21,466 bases of DNA from CAZJRB01 sp964547995 (lineage in GTDB: Bacteria > Planctomycetota > Planctomycetia > Pirellulales > Thermoguttaceae). How positions within the stretch are numbered: the first letter of the stretch is position 1; each line of letters begins with the position of its first letter. Shown here in pieces: positions 1 through 7,900 of this stretch. Both the position numbers and the translations under genes were made by a program. The notes under the pieces were generated by a model that saw nothing but the letters and a program-made list of their open reading frames with translations, did no database searches and was not told where the DNA came from. The stretch is taken from the NCBI GenBank assembly GCA_964547995.1, contig CAZJRB010000120.1, positions 1 to 21,466 of the forward strand, read 5' to 3'.

Positions 1-1
1 C

Positions 2-67
2 GTGTACGAACTGTATGAGTTGACGGCCGAGGAGATCGCGATTGTGGAAGGGGCGGCTTGTTCGTAG
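2..67 (+). CDS. C-terminal end of a probable adenine-specific DNA methylase (partial)
   Basis: Only the last 21 codons lie in the window, reading VYELYELTAEEIAIVEG and then a short tail. A C-terminus of the form LVYELYGLTEEEIxIVE is typical of Eco57I/TaqI-like restriction-modification methylases and type IIG enzymes; that link is family knowledge applied to a very short match. The TAG stop lies inside the first REP-like hairpin, so the last residues (ACS) are partly repeat-derived. A second, diverged copy of the same tail lies at 917-1015, beyond the transposase. The body of the gene is off the left edge, so activity cannot be judged. Confidence 0.5.
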   Translation: MYELYELTAEEIAIVEGAACS

Positions 68-86
68 TGACCGCATTCATGCGGTC
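61..86 (+). repeat. REP-like hairpin, family A, diverged inverted copy
   Basis: It reads TTCGTAGTG and then a stem-loop, GACCGCATTCATGCGGTC. The other family A copies lie on the opposite strand with the same GTAG and the same TTCA loop but a different stem (CCCGGA/TCCGGG). The stem has changed on both sides, so pairing is kept. Confidence 0.75.
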
Positions 87-126
87 TGGTGTGCGGTTGG
101 CGTGATGCGAGACGGGAGCGAGGAAC

Positions 127-214
127 GCCCGGATGAATCCGGGCACTACGAACGTGGGGATGGGGTACGGCCCGGATGAATCCGGGCACTACGAACGTCC
201 GGGCACTACGAACG
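127..214 (-). repeat. REP-like family A cluster upstream of the transposase
   Basis: Two full family A units (128-154 and 171-197) and one truncated unit (198-214) stand in tandem. Each unit has the hairpin CCCGGATGAATCCGGG followed by CACTACGAACG; on the minus strand it reads GTAGTG and then the hairpin. Positions 127-197 are repeated nearly exactly at 848-918, so the transposase gene lies between 71-bp direct repeats. Confidence 0.85.
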
Positions 215-226
215 TGGAGGCTGCTG

Positions 227-820
227 ATGTATGATTATCGCCGCATGACCCCAGAGGAGCGGCTGGCGGTGGTCGAGGAGCGACGATCGCGGGGATTTCC
301 ATTGCACAAGCCGCCCCATCTGAAGCAGGGAGAAGGGTGGTATTTCATCAGCGGGGCAACGTTCGAGCATCGCGCGCAGTTCCAGGCACCCGGCGAGTTG
401 ACCGCACTGACGAGACGGCTGCTGGAGGCGTTCCGCGAAGGTGCGATTCCGACCGCGGCCTGGGTGGTGATGCCCAACCACTATCACTCGCTCGTTTTGG
501 TGAGCGATCTCGCGTTGCTGGGGAAACGGCTCGGCGGCGTTCACGGGCGGTCCGCGCGCTATGCCAACCAGCGGGATGGAACCCCCGGACGACAAGTGTG
601 GTACAAGTACAGCGACCGGAAGGTGCGAAGCGAGCGTCATTTCTTTACGTGTATCCATTACGTGATGGCCAACCCGGTCAAGCATGGCTTTGCGAAGACA
701 CTGTTTGAATGGGCGTGGTCGTGCGTGGATGAGTTGCGTTTACAATACGGGGAGGGGTGGATCGAGGATTTGCAGCGAGACTATCCGCTGCTGGACTTCG
801 GCCGGGGTTGGGATGATTGA
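227..820 (+). CDS. REP-associated tyrosine transposase (RAYT, Y1/HUH family)
   Basis: The 197-residue protein is a single-domain IS200-like nuclease of the kind that processes REP hairpins. The HUH motif is visible in MPNHYHSLVL, where two histidines bind the metal. The nucleophilic tyrosine is probably that of HYVMANPVKHGF near the C-terminus, a usual RAYT signature. The ATG at 227 is chosen because GGAGG (216-220) precedes it by six bases; an earlier in-frame ATG at 176 lies inside a repeat and would only add repeat-derived residues. The gene is not flanked by IS-type ends but by family A REP hairpins on both sides, the usual genomic setting of RAYTs. It appears intact. These enzymes are thought to mobilise REP elements in trans, which is inferred here from context. 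Confidence 0.9.
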   Translation: MYDYRRMTPEERLAVVEERRSRGFPLHKPPHLKQGEGWYFISGATFEHRAQFQAPGELTALTRRLLEAFREGAIPTAAWVVMPNHYHSLVLVSDLALLGKRLGGVHGRSARYANQRDGTPGRQVWYKYSDRKVRSERHFFTCIHYVMANPVKHGFAKTLFEWAWSCVDELRLQYGEGWIEDLQRDYPLLDFGRGWDD

Positions 821-847
821 GGTAGAAGAGGGGTCTTTGGTGACGCT

Positions 848-918
848 GCCCGGATGAATCCGGGCACTACGAACATGGGGATGGGGTACGGCCCGGATGA
901 ATCCGGGCACTACGAACG
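848..918 (-). repeat. REP-like family A pair downstream of the transposase
   Basis: Two full family A units (849-874 and 892-918) are separated by the same spacer as the upstream pair. The 71-bp block matches 127-197 with about two substitutions. Such near-identity over the spacer as well as the hairpins suggests duplication of the whole pair rather than independent insertions. Confidence 0.85.
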
Positions 919-1015
919 GATCGACCAGCTCGTTTATGAACTGTACGAATTGACGGACGAGGAGATTGCAATTGTGGAGGCCGCCACCACGGGGCTTGTC
1001 CCCGTGGAGCGGTGA
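917..1015 (+). pseudogene. Second tail of a DNA methylase, relic
   Basis: The reading frame gives RIDQLVYELYELTDEEIAIVE and then ATTGLVPVER before a TGA. The first part matches the partial gene at the left edge with about 8 base differences in 48, nearly all synonymous, so this is a diverged coding copy and not a fresh duplication. Upstream of residue R the frame runs straight into a REP hairpin and no methylase body remains. The last ten residues are encoded by the family B repeat that starts at 982. Confidence 0.6.
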
Positions 1016-1025
1016 TTGGCCACTA
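982..1025 (-). repeat. REP-like family B, copy 1
   Basis: The hairpin CCACGGGGCTTGTCCCCGTGG is followed by a conserved flank GATTGGCCACTA. Read on the minus strand, the flank comes first (TTAGTGGCCAATCA) and then the stem-loop, the same arrangement as family A. Further copies are at 1096-1139 in the opposite orientation and at 21370-21413 and 21437-21466. Confidence 0.85.
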
Positions 1026-1095
1026 AGCGAGGGCCGGGGTTCCCCCTTCTCTTTCAGGCGCGGCGCGGCCGAGCGGAGTTGTTGTTGCGGGCCGG

Positions 1096-1139
1096 TAGTG
1101 GTCAATCAGCGTCCTACGGGGGCGAGCCCCGTGGTGACG
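1096..1139 (+). repeat. REP-like family B, inverted copy 2
   Basis: It is the inverted counterpart of copy 1, 70 bases away. It reads GTAGTGGTCAATCA and then a hairpin with the stem halves ACGGGG and CCCCGT. Two REPs head to head form a BIME-like pair able to fold into one larger structure. Confidence 0.8.
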
Positions 1140-1156
1140 TGCGAATATCGAATATC

Positions 1157-1197
1157 GAGAGAGCAGAAAGCAGAGAGCAGAGAGCAGAAAGCAGAGG
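1157..1197. repeat. Purine-rich short tandem repeat (AGCAGA-type)
   Basis: The units GAGCAGA, AAGCAGA and GAGCAGA alternate for about 40 bases, preceded by two copies of GAATATC (from 1143). It lies between the family B pair and the end of the converging transporter gene. No gene is seen in 1016-1237. Confidence 0.6.
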
Positions 1198-1237
1198 GAA
1201 TGGGGAAGACGGTCATCACTTCGCTGCAAGGCTAATC

Positions 1238-3157
1238 TCAGGTTGATTCCGACCACTGGTCCTCCAAGTCTTTGATCGCCTGGCGGACCTGATCGGTATC
1301 GGTCGGTTGGGATATTTGCGGTCCGATCCGCACGGAAACGGGGTAGGGCCATCGGCGGGGGCGTTTCCAGAAGACCTTGCCGCCCTCGTAGCTGAAGATG
1401 CTGCCCCACAGCCCGGCGAGAAAGATCGGCACGACCGGCGCGCCGGTCTCCTTCAGCATGGAGAGGAATCCGGAGCGGAATTCGCCCATCTCGCCGCTTC
1501 GGGTGATGCGGCCCTCCGGAAAGATACAGACGAAATCGCCGGCGCGCAGGGCTTCCCGGACGTTGCGGACCGACTCGACGACCGACCGCTTTCCCGGCTC
1601 GATGAAGATCGTGCCCAGGTCCTTCGCCAGCCAGCGGAAGAGCCATCGGTGGGCGGAATCGGCCCGGGCGACCATCCGTATGGGATGCGGGAAGAAGAGA
1701 ATCAGCAATACGCCGTCGATGAAGCTGACGTGGTTGGCGACGACCAGCGCCCCGCCGGCTTCCGGCACGTTGTCGCGTCCCTCGATGCGCACCCGGTAGA
1801 ACAGGTGGCTGACGAGCCAGACGCAGACGCGGGCCGTCGCGCCCGGCAGCAGCCAGACGACGTACAGGAGAACCGGCACGGTGGCGGCGCCCAGCAGCAG
1901 GAAGATATGGCGGGCGGAGAGTTCCATGACCGAACGCCACAGGTAGAACAACCCGGACGCGGTGAGCATGCCGAGAAACGTCAGGAAATTGCTCGCCGCC
2001 AGGATCGATCCCCGCGACTCGACGGGACTGTGACGCTGTAGAAACGCGAGGATGGGGATGTTGTACAGCCCGGCGCTGGCGCCGAGCATGAGCAACCACA
2101 GGCAGCTCCAGAAATAGGCGGCCGACAGGGCCTCGTCGGCCGCGGGCACAACGGCAAGGAGCACACCGCTTAGCGCGATTCCCGCCGCCCCCAACGGCAC
2201 GATCCCGAGTTCGACCCTTCCGCCCGACCAGACGCCGGCGAGCACGCTCCCCCCACCCACGCCGATCGCCAATATCCCCAGCAGCACGCCGACGTGGGTC
2301 TGCCCGATTCCGAGTTCCGTGATGACGAACAGATCGACGTTCATCTGCGCCACCGCGCCCAGGCACCAGAAGACGGCGCATCCGACGGCCGCCCGCAACA
2401 GCGGCCGTCTCGAAGAGAGCAAGGCAAGGTCGCGATACGTCTGACGCGGGATGTTGTAGGGGAAGGTCCGCGCCGGGTTGGCCACCTTTAGCGGGGCGAT
2501 CAGCAGACTGACTGCGAAACCGGTCAGGGCGACGCCGATCAGCGCGGCCGCTGGAATCCACCACATATAGTGACCCGGCGCAAGTTCGTCTGCCAGTGCG
2601 GCCGGCGTGGTGAGCACAAATAAGAAACCGCCGGCGATGGAACCGATGACGATCGCCAATACGGTAGTCATGCCGATCAGGCCGTTTGCGGCCGCGATCC
2701 GGTTTTCGCGGACCATTTCGGGGATGGAGCCGAACTTGGACGGTCCGAACAGCGCGCTCTGCGCGCCCATCAAGGCAATCACCGCGAACATCACATAGAT
2801 ATTGCCGATCAGGATGGCGGCCACGCCCAGGATCATGATAATCACCTCGGCCGCCTTGCAGCTTACGATGACGGTACGCTTGCTAAAACGGTCGGCAAGG
2901 TACCCGGCCGGTGCCGCCAGCAGAACAAACGGCGCGACGAAACAGGCCAGCCCCGCCGACAGGGCCACGGCGACTTGTTGCTCGCCGCTTTCGAGAATCT
3001 TCTTCCCGATGGGCACGACCAGCCACCGGAACATGTTGTCGTTGACCGCCCCGAGGAACTGGGTCGTCAGCAGCGCCAGGAAGCTCCGCGACGACAGCCC
3101 GCCGGAAGGCCCGGTTGCCGCGGGGATGTCGGGAGTTTCATTCGCTTCAGTGGCCAA
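1238..3157 (-). CDS. MFS transporter fused to a 1-acylglycerol-3-phosphate-type acyltransferase
   Basis: The 639-residue inner-membrane protein has an N-terminal major-facilitator domain (about residues 20-430, around 12 hydrophobic segments, with the loop motif GYLADRFSKR) and a C-terminal PlsC domain (about 435-620). The acyltransferase motifs are complete: NHVSFID (H476, D481), FPEGR (546-550) and VVPIF. The architecture recalls the LplT-Aas system, in which a lysophospholipid flippase feeds an acyltransferase, so lysophospholipid import and re-acylation is the likely role by inference. The third, AMP-binding acyl-ACP synthetase domain of Aas is absent. The start is a TTG with GGAG seven bases upstream; no better ATG precedes it. 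It is transcribed away from the hydrolase gene at 3366, with 208 bases between them. Confidence 0.85.
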   Translation of the reverse strand: MATEANETPDIPAATGPSGGLSSRSFLALLTTQFLGAVNDNMFRWLVVPIGKKILESGEQQVAVALSAGLACFVAPFVLLAAPAGYLADRFSKRTVIVSCKAAEVIIMILGVAAILIGNIYVMFAVIALMGAQSALFGPSKFGSIPEMVRENRIAAANGLIGMTTVLAIVIGSIAGGFLFVLTTPAALADELAPGHYMWWIPAAALIGVALTGFAVSLLIAPLKVANPARTFPYNIPRQTYRDLALLSSRRPLLRAAVGCAVFWCLGAVAQMNVDLFVITELGIGQTHVGVLLGILAIGVGGGSVLAGVWSGGRVELGIVPLGAAGIALSGVLLAVVPAADEALSAAYFWSCLWLLMLGASAGLYNIPILAFLQRHSPVESRGSILAASNFLTFLGMLTASGLFYLWRSVMELSARHIFLLLGAATVPVLLYVVWLLPGATARVCVWLVSHLFYRVRIEGRDNVPEAGGALVVANHVSFIDGVLLILFFPHPIRMVARADSAHRWLFRWLAKDLGTIFIEPGKRSVVESVRNVREALRAGDFVCIFPEGRITRSGEMGEFRSGFLSMLKETGAPVVPIFLAGLWGSIFSYEGGKVFWKRPRRWPYPVSVRIGPQISQPTDTDQVRQAIKDLEDQWSEST

Positions 3158-3365
3158 GTCAAGCTCCGCAGGTGCCGATCGCGAGGAAGCCGGTCTTCAC
3201 GCAGTTCCCAGTATATCCGGCTTTTCCGGGAAACCAATACCGCCGGACAACCAAAGCCTTTGTTCCGAGCGCCCCATGCGGTAAGATCAATGGCTGCTCC
3301 CGGTCCGGGTAGATCGGTCCGAGGCGGAATCAAGTACCTATCGCAAATGCAGTGGGGGAGGGCCA

Positions 3366-4712
3366 ATGTACCGCCGGTTGATCTGTTCTGTAATCGTAAT
3401 AGTCGTTGTGTGTCCGGCAGGCACGGCGGTCGGCCAGCTCCGCGTAGCCACATTTTCGAGCGACGTCACGCCGCCGCTGGGCCATCCGTGCTATCCCGAC
3501 TCGAAACCGCTGGCCACGATCGAACATCCTTTGCTGGCCAAGGGGATTGTGATTGACGATGGGAAGCACCGATACGTTTTGTGTGCGGTTGACTGGTGCG
3601 AGTTGTGCAATTCCACCCACTTGCTGTTCCGCCGGAAACTGGCCGAGGCCGTGGACGCGGACGTTTCGCACGTGGCGGTGCAGACCGTCCACCAGCATAC
3701 TGCACTGCTGGCCGACGGCGACGCCCATCGACTCCTGCAAAAGCAGGAGAAGCCGCCGCCGTACCTGGATCTGAAATTTCTCGACGAAGTGACCGATCGA
3801 CTGGCCGAAGCGGCGAAGAAATCTCTGGGCGATTTGAAGCCCCTCGACCGCATTGGAACGGGGCAGGCCAAGGTCGAGCGAGTCGCCTCCTCGCGGAGAA
3901 TCCCCATCGGCGGCGGCAAGGTCCGCACGCGATACAGCTCTACCCGCGACAAGGACCTTCAGGCTGCCCCGGAGGGCTACATCGACCCGATGCTCAAGAC
4001 AATCACGCTGGCCGACGGCGAGCGCCCGCTGGTCCGGCTGCACTACTACGCCACGCACCCGCAGAGCTTCTACCGCGATCAGAGGGCAAGCTGGGATTTC
4101 CCCGGCATCGCCCGGGAGAAGGTTGAGAAGAAGGACGAAGTTTTTCAGATTTACTTTACCGGTTGTGCGGGCGACGTGGCGGCCGGCAAATACAACGACG
4201 GCTCGCGAAAGGCGCGGGCCGGATTGGCCGAGCGGCTCCAGGCCGGAATGGAAGCCTCCATCGCCTCGACGAAATTCGCCCCGGTCGGGTCACTCCAATG
4301 GCGAACCTTTCCGCTGAAGATGCCCCTGCGGACCGGTTCGGGATACGGCGTGGCCGAGAATCGGGCCAAGATGGCGGACACGGAGGCGGCCGCCGCTCGG
4401 CGAAAGGACGCGGCGCGAAACGTCGCTTTTGCCGAGCGGAAAGAGCCGATTGAGCTAAGCTCGCTCCAAATCGGCGACGTGTATATCATCCACCTGCCGG
4501 GCGAGCCGATGGTCACGTTCCAGCTCTTTGCCCAGGCGTTGAAGCCGAAAGGTTTTGTGGCCGTCGCGGGCTACGGAGACGGCTGCCCCGGCTATATATG
4601 TACCGAGCGGGCGTTCGGCGAAGGGGGCTACGAACCGAGTGCGTCGCGGGTGGCCCCCGAGTCGGAGAAGAGCTTCCGAACAGCCATTCGCCGGTTGCTC
4701 GGTTTACCATAA
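3366..4712 (+). CDS. Secreted neutral/alkaline ceramidase-like hydrolase
   Basis: This 448-residue protein starts with a clear signal peptide (MYRRLICSVIVIVVVC; cleavage probably near residues 22-24). It then resembles the N-terminal metal-dependent domain of neutral/alkaline non-lysosomal ceramidases: TVHQH (H109, H111), YATHPQ (H231) and FTGCAGDVAAGKYNDG (264-279), which in the family supply zinc ligands and the active-site loop. Planctomycetes carry many proteins of this type with unknown substrate, so ceramide cleavage is not established. The ATG has a strong purine-rich site (GGGGGAGGG at 3354-3362). The TAA stop sits at the edge of a repeat cluster (from about 4709), which may have replaced the original C-terminus. 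Confidence 0.75.
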   Translation: MYRRLICSVIVIVVVCPAGTAVGQLRVATFSSDVTPPLGHPCYPDSKPLATIEHPLLAKGIVIDDGKHRYVLCAVDWCELCNSTHLLFRRKLAEAVDADVSHVAVQTVHQHTALLADGDAHRLLQKQEKPPPYLDLKFLDEVTDRLAEAAKKSLGDLKPLDRIGTGQAKVERVASSRRIPIGGGKVRTRYSSTRDKDLQAAPEGYIDPMLKTITLADGERPLVRLHYYATHPQSFYRDQRASWDFPGIAREKVEKKDEVFQIYFTGCAGDVAAGKYNDGSRKARAGLAERLQAGMEASIASTKFAPVGSLQWRTFPLKMPLRTGSGYGVAENRAKMADTEAAAARRKDAARNVAFAERKEPIELSSLQIGDVYIIHLPGEPMVTFQLFAQALKPKGFVAVAGYGDGCPGYICTERAFGEGGYEPSASRVAPESEKSFRTAIRRLLGLP

Positions 4713-4715
4713 AGC

Positions 4716-4874
4716 CGCGACTGGCGAGGCTGTGACTTTTTTGGCGTTTGACACGTTCAGTCTGTAGGGAACGCCCTCTGTGGCGTTCCGGGAAGCAGCA
4801 ACGAGCGTGTTTTCCGGGTTTCGGAACGCCACAGAGGGCGTTCCCTACAAAAAGTCACAGCCTCGGCGGTCGCG
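4716..4874. repeat. Nested inverted repeat, REP-like family C (BIME-like)
   Basis: An inner perfect 27-bp inverted repeat (4764-4790 and 4822-4848) encloses a 31-base loop. Each arm is itself a hairpin, GGAACGCC-CTCTGT-GGCGTTCC, preceded by GTAG. An outer pair (4716-4742 and 4849-4874) shares GAGGCTGTGACTTTTT in inverted orientation. The left outer and inner arms are separated by 21 bases that the right side lacks. No gene is seen between 4713 and 4927. Confidence 0.85.
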
Positions 4875-4927
4875 TCCGGCGGCTGCAAATTGCGCCGCCA
4901 TATGTTTGCTGAACCGCTGACAAGTAC

Positions 4928-7900
4928 GTGTGGATGGTTGGAATGGTTGACGAACGTCGTATTGCGTCGCGAAGTCTGCCCTCACGCGGGGCGCGACCAC
5001 CGGTCGCAGCTTTATGCTTCTGCCGCTTGCGGCTTCGCACCCGACGCAGGGCGCGACCACCGGTCGCGGCTTTATGGCTTGTGGGTGGTCTTACATCCGC
5101 GCTGATTGGCGCGACGGTGTTCACTACCGGCGTTTCTGCACAAACGAGCGGCGAGCCTGCTACTTTGGCTGCGGCTGCGCCTTATGAAATCCGCAAGGAC
5201 GGCTACGTCGAGAAGATCACCCCGGGCGTCGACTACAAGGACCGTTTGCCCCGCATTCTGCCCAAGGAACCGGCCGATTCGATCAAGACGTTCCACGTTG
5301 TACCGGGCTTCCGCATCGAGCTTGTGGCCGCCGAGCCGTTGGTCTGCGATCCGATCGACATGTGTTTCGACGAAAACGGCCGGATGTACGTCCCCGAGAT
5401 GATCCCTTATGCGGAAAACAACTCGGCCGAGTTCGGCTCACCGAACGGCAGGGTGTCTTTGCTGCAAGACACCGACGGCGACGGCAAGCTCGACAAGAGC
5501 ACGGTATTTGCCGACAAGCTCGTCTGGCCCACGGCCCTGACCTGCTTCGACGGCGGTCTGTTCATCGTCGCCGCCCCCGACATCCTCTACTGCAAAGACA
5601 CCGACGGCGACGGCCGAGCCGACGTCCGCGAAGTGATCATTACCGGCTTTGCGCTGAGCAACCCCAACGCTTTACCCAACAGCCTTCGCTGGGGATTGGA
5701 CAACCGGATGCACGGCATGACCAGCACCGCCGGCGGGAAGCTTCGGGCGGTGAAGTGGGAACGGGCGGATGCGTCCGGGAAGAGCCAACCGCTTCAGGCA
5801 CGGGGACGCGACTTCAGCCTCCATCCGCGCACGGGGGAGCTGCGGCTCGAAAGCGGCGGGTCTCAGTACGGGATGAGCTTCGACGAGTGGGGCCGGAAGT
5901 TCGAGTGCTCCAACAGTGCCCCCATCGAGATGGTGATGTACGACGACCGCTACATCGCCCGGAACCCCTATCTGGCCGCCCCAAACCCCCTGGTCAACAT
6001 CTGGACGTACGGCAACGCCGTCTACCGCACCAGCCCCGTCGAGCCCTGGCGAATCCTCCGCACGGAGCTTCGCATAGGCGGGAAATTCTCCGGGCCGATC
6101 GAAGGCGGGGGCACCGCGGCCGGATACTTCACCGGCATTTGCGGCACGACCATCTACACCGGCAGTGCTTGGCCCCAGCAGTGCCGTGGGCAGGCGCTCA
6201 CCTGCGAGGGGTCGGGAAACCTCGTGCATCGTATGCGGCTGGAACCGGACGGCGTCGGCTTCAAGGCCTACCGGACGGAAGAGAAGAAAGAATTCCTCAC
6301 CTCCGACGAGATCTGGTTCCGCCCTATCCAGTTCGCCCACGCCCCCGATGGTGCCTTGTACCTGGCCGACATGTACCGCGAAACGTACGAGCACCCCGGC
6401 GCCGTACCGCCGTCGGCCAAAAAGCACATCGACCTGACCACGGGCAACGACCGCGGCCGCATCTACCGCATCGTGCCCGAGGGGTTCAAGCAACCCAAGC
6501 CGGTTCGGTTGGGCAGCATGTCGTCCTCGGAGTTGGTCCGGTTGCTCGAACACCCCAACAGTTGGCACCGCCGCACGGCCAGCCGGTTGTTGTACGAGCG
6601 GCAGGACCGCCAGGCGATCCCGCCGCTTGTCAAGCTGGCCGCCGAGTCGCCTTCGCCGCTGGGCCGCATGCACGCGATGTATGCGCTCGACGGTCAAGGG
6701 GCGCTCACGGCCGACGTTGTCCTTCCCCGGCTGGATGACGAACACCCGCGGGTGCGCGAACACGCAATCCGGCTGGCCGAGAAGGTGCTTGGCGACTCGC
6801 CGGTCGTCCGCGCGAAGTTGTATGCCATGGCCGGGGATGACGATGCGCGTGTACGATATCAGTCGGCATTTACGCTCGGCGAGATTCCGGGCACCCAGGC
6901 GACCGCCGCCTTGGCCGCAATTGCCGCCCGCGATGCCGGTGACCGGTGGGTGCGGCTGGCGGTTCTCAGCTCGTCGCTGGGGCGTGCGGGCGAACTGTTC
7001 GCGCAGCTTGCCGCCGACCAGAAGTGGCGCAGCGGCCCAAGCGGCATCGCCCTGCTCGAACAACTGGCTGAGCAGACGGGCGTGCAGAACCAAGGCGATC
7101 AGGTTGCGGAAGTGCTTCGTGTGTTGGATGCACTGCCCGACGGCGAAAAGAATCTGGCCCGGGCGGCCGTCCGCGGCTTGAGCCGGGGGCTGAAGAAGGC
7201 CAACAGCCCGCTGCTTAAGCGTCTGGCAAGCGACAAGGCGGGCGAGCTGCTCTTGGAAATGGTCGACAAGGCCAAGACGCAGGCGACCGACGTGAAGGCG
7301 CCGGTGGCCCAGCGCACGGAAGCGGTCCGCTCCTTGGCGCTGGCTTCGTTCGAGGAGGTCGGCAACACCCTGGCCCGGCTGCTCGAAAGTCGGCAGCCCC
7401 AGGAGGTCCAGACGGCGGCGCTGAGGGCGCTTGGCCGATTTCGCGACGAGCAAGTTGCCGGGTTCGTGGTTGATGCATGGGGCGGATTCAGTCCGAAGGT
7501 CCGCGGCGAAGCGGCCGAGGCCCTGTTTGCCCGGCCCGAACGGCTCCCGGTACTGTTTGCGGCCATCGAAAACAAGTCGATCAACCCGTCCCAGTTGGAC
7601 CCCGCCCGAGTTCAGTTCTTGCTCAAGCATCCTGACAAGCGAATCCGCGAACCAGCGTCTCGGCTACTCGGCAGCGCAAAACTTGCCCGGCGCACGGAAG
7701 CGATGGCCGCCTACCGCGATGTGCTCGATATGAAAGGGCACCTCGCACGCGGAAAGGCCGTCTTCAAGAAAGAGTGTTCCACCTGCCACAAGCTGGAGGG
7801 CGTCGGCTACGATCTCGGGCTGCCACTGGCGACGGTCCAGAGCCGCGGCCGCGAGGGAATCCTCTCGCAAATCCTCGATCCCAACCGCGAGATCAACCCG

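Noticed and set aside
176..226. Earlier ATG for the transposase
   Set aside because: It lies in a REP hairpin and has no ribosome site, while the ATG at 227 has GGAGG at the right distance.
61..918. CRISPR array suggested by repeated hairpin units
   Set aside because: Spacing is irregular, orientation is mixed, the spacers are themselves duplicated and a transposase lies in the middle; no cas gene is present.
1023..2564. A 513-codon frame on the same strand as the MFS-PlsC gene but out of phase
   Set aside because: It is Arg/Pro rich with no domain; the overlapping frame carries all MFS and PlsC motifs.
5672..7630. A 652-codon open frame antisense to the haem protein
   Set aside because: No recognisable domain, and the opposite strand encodes a continuous propeller-HEAT-cytochrome protein.
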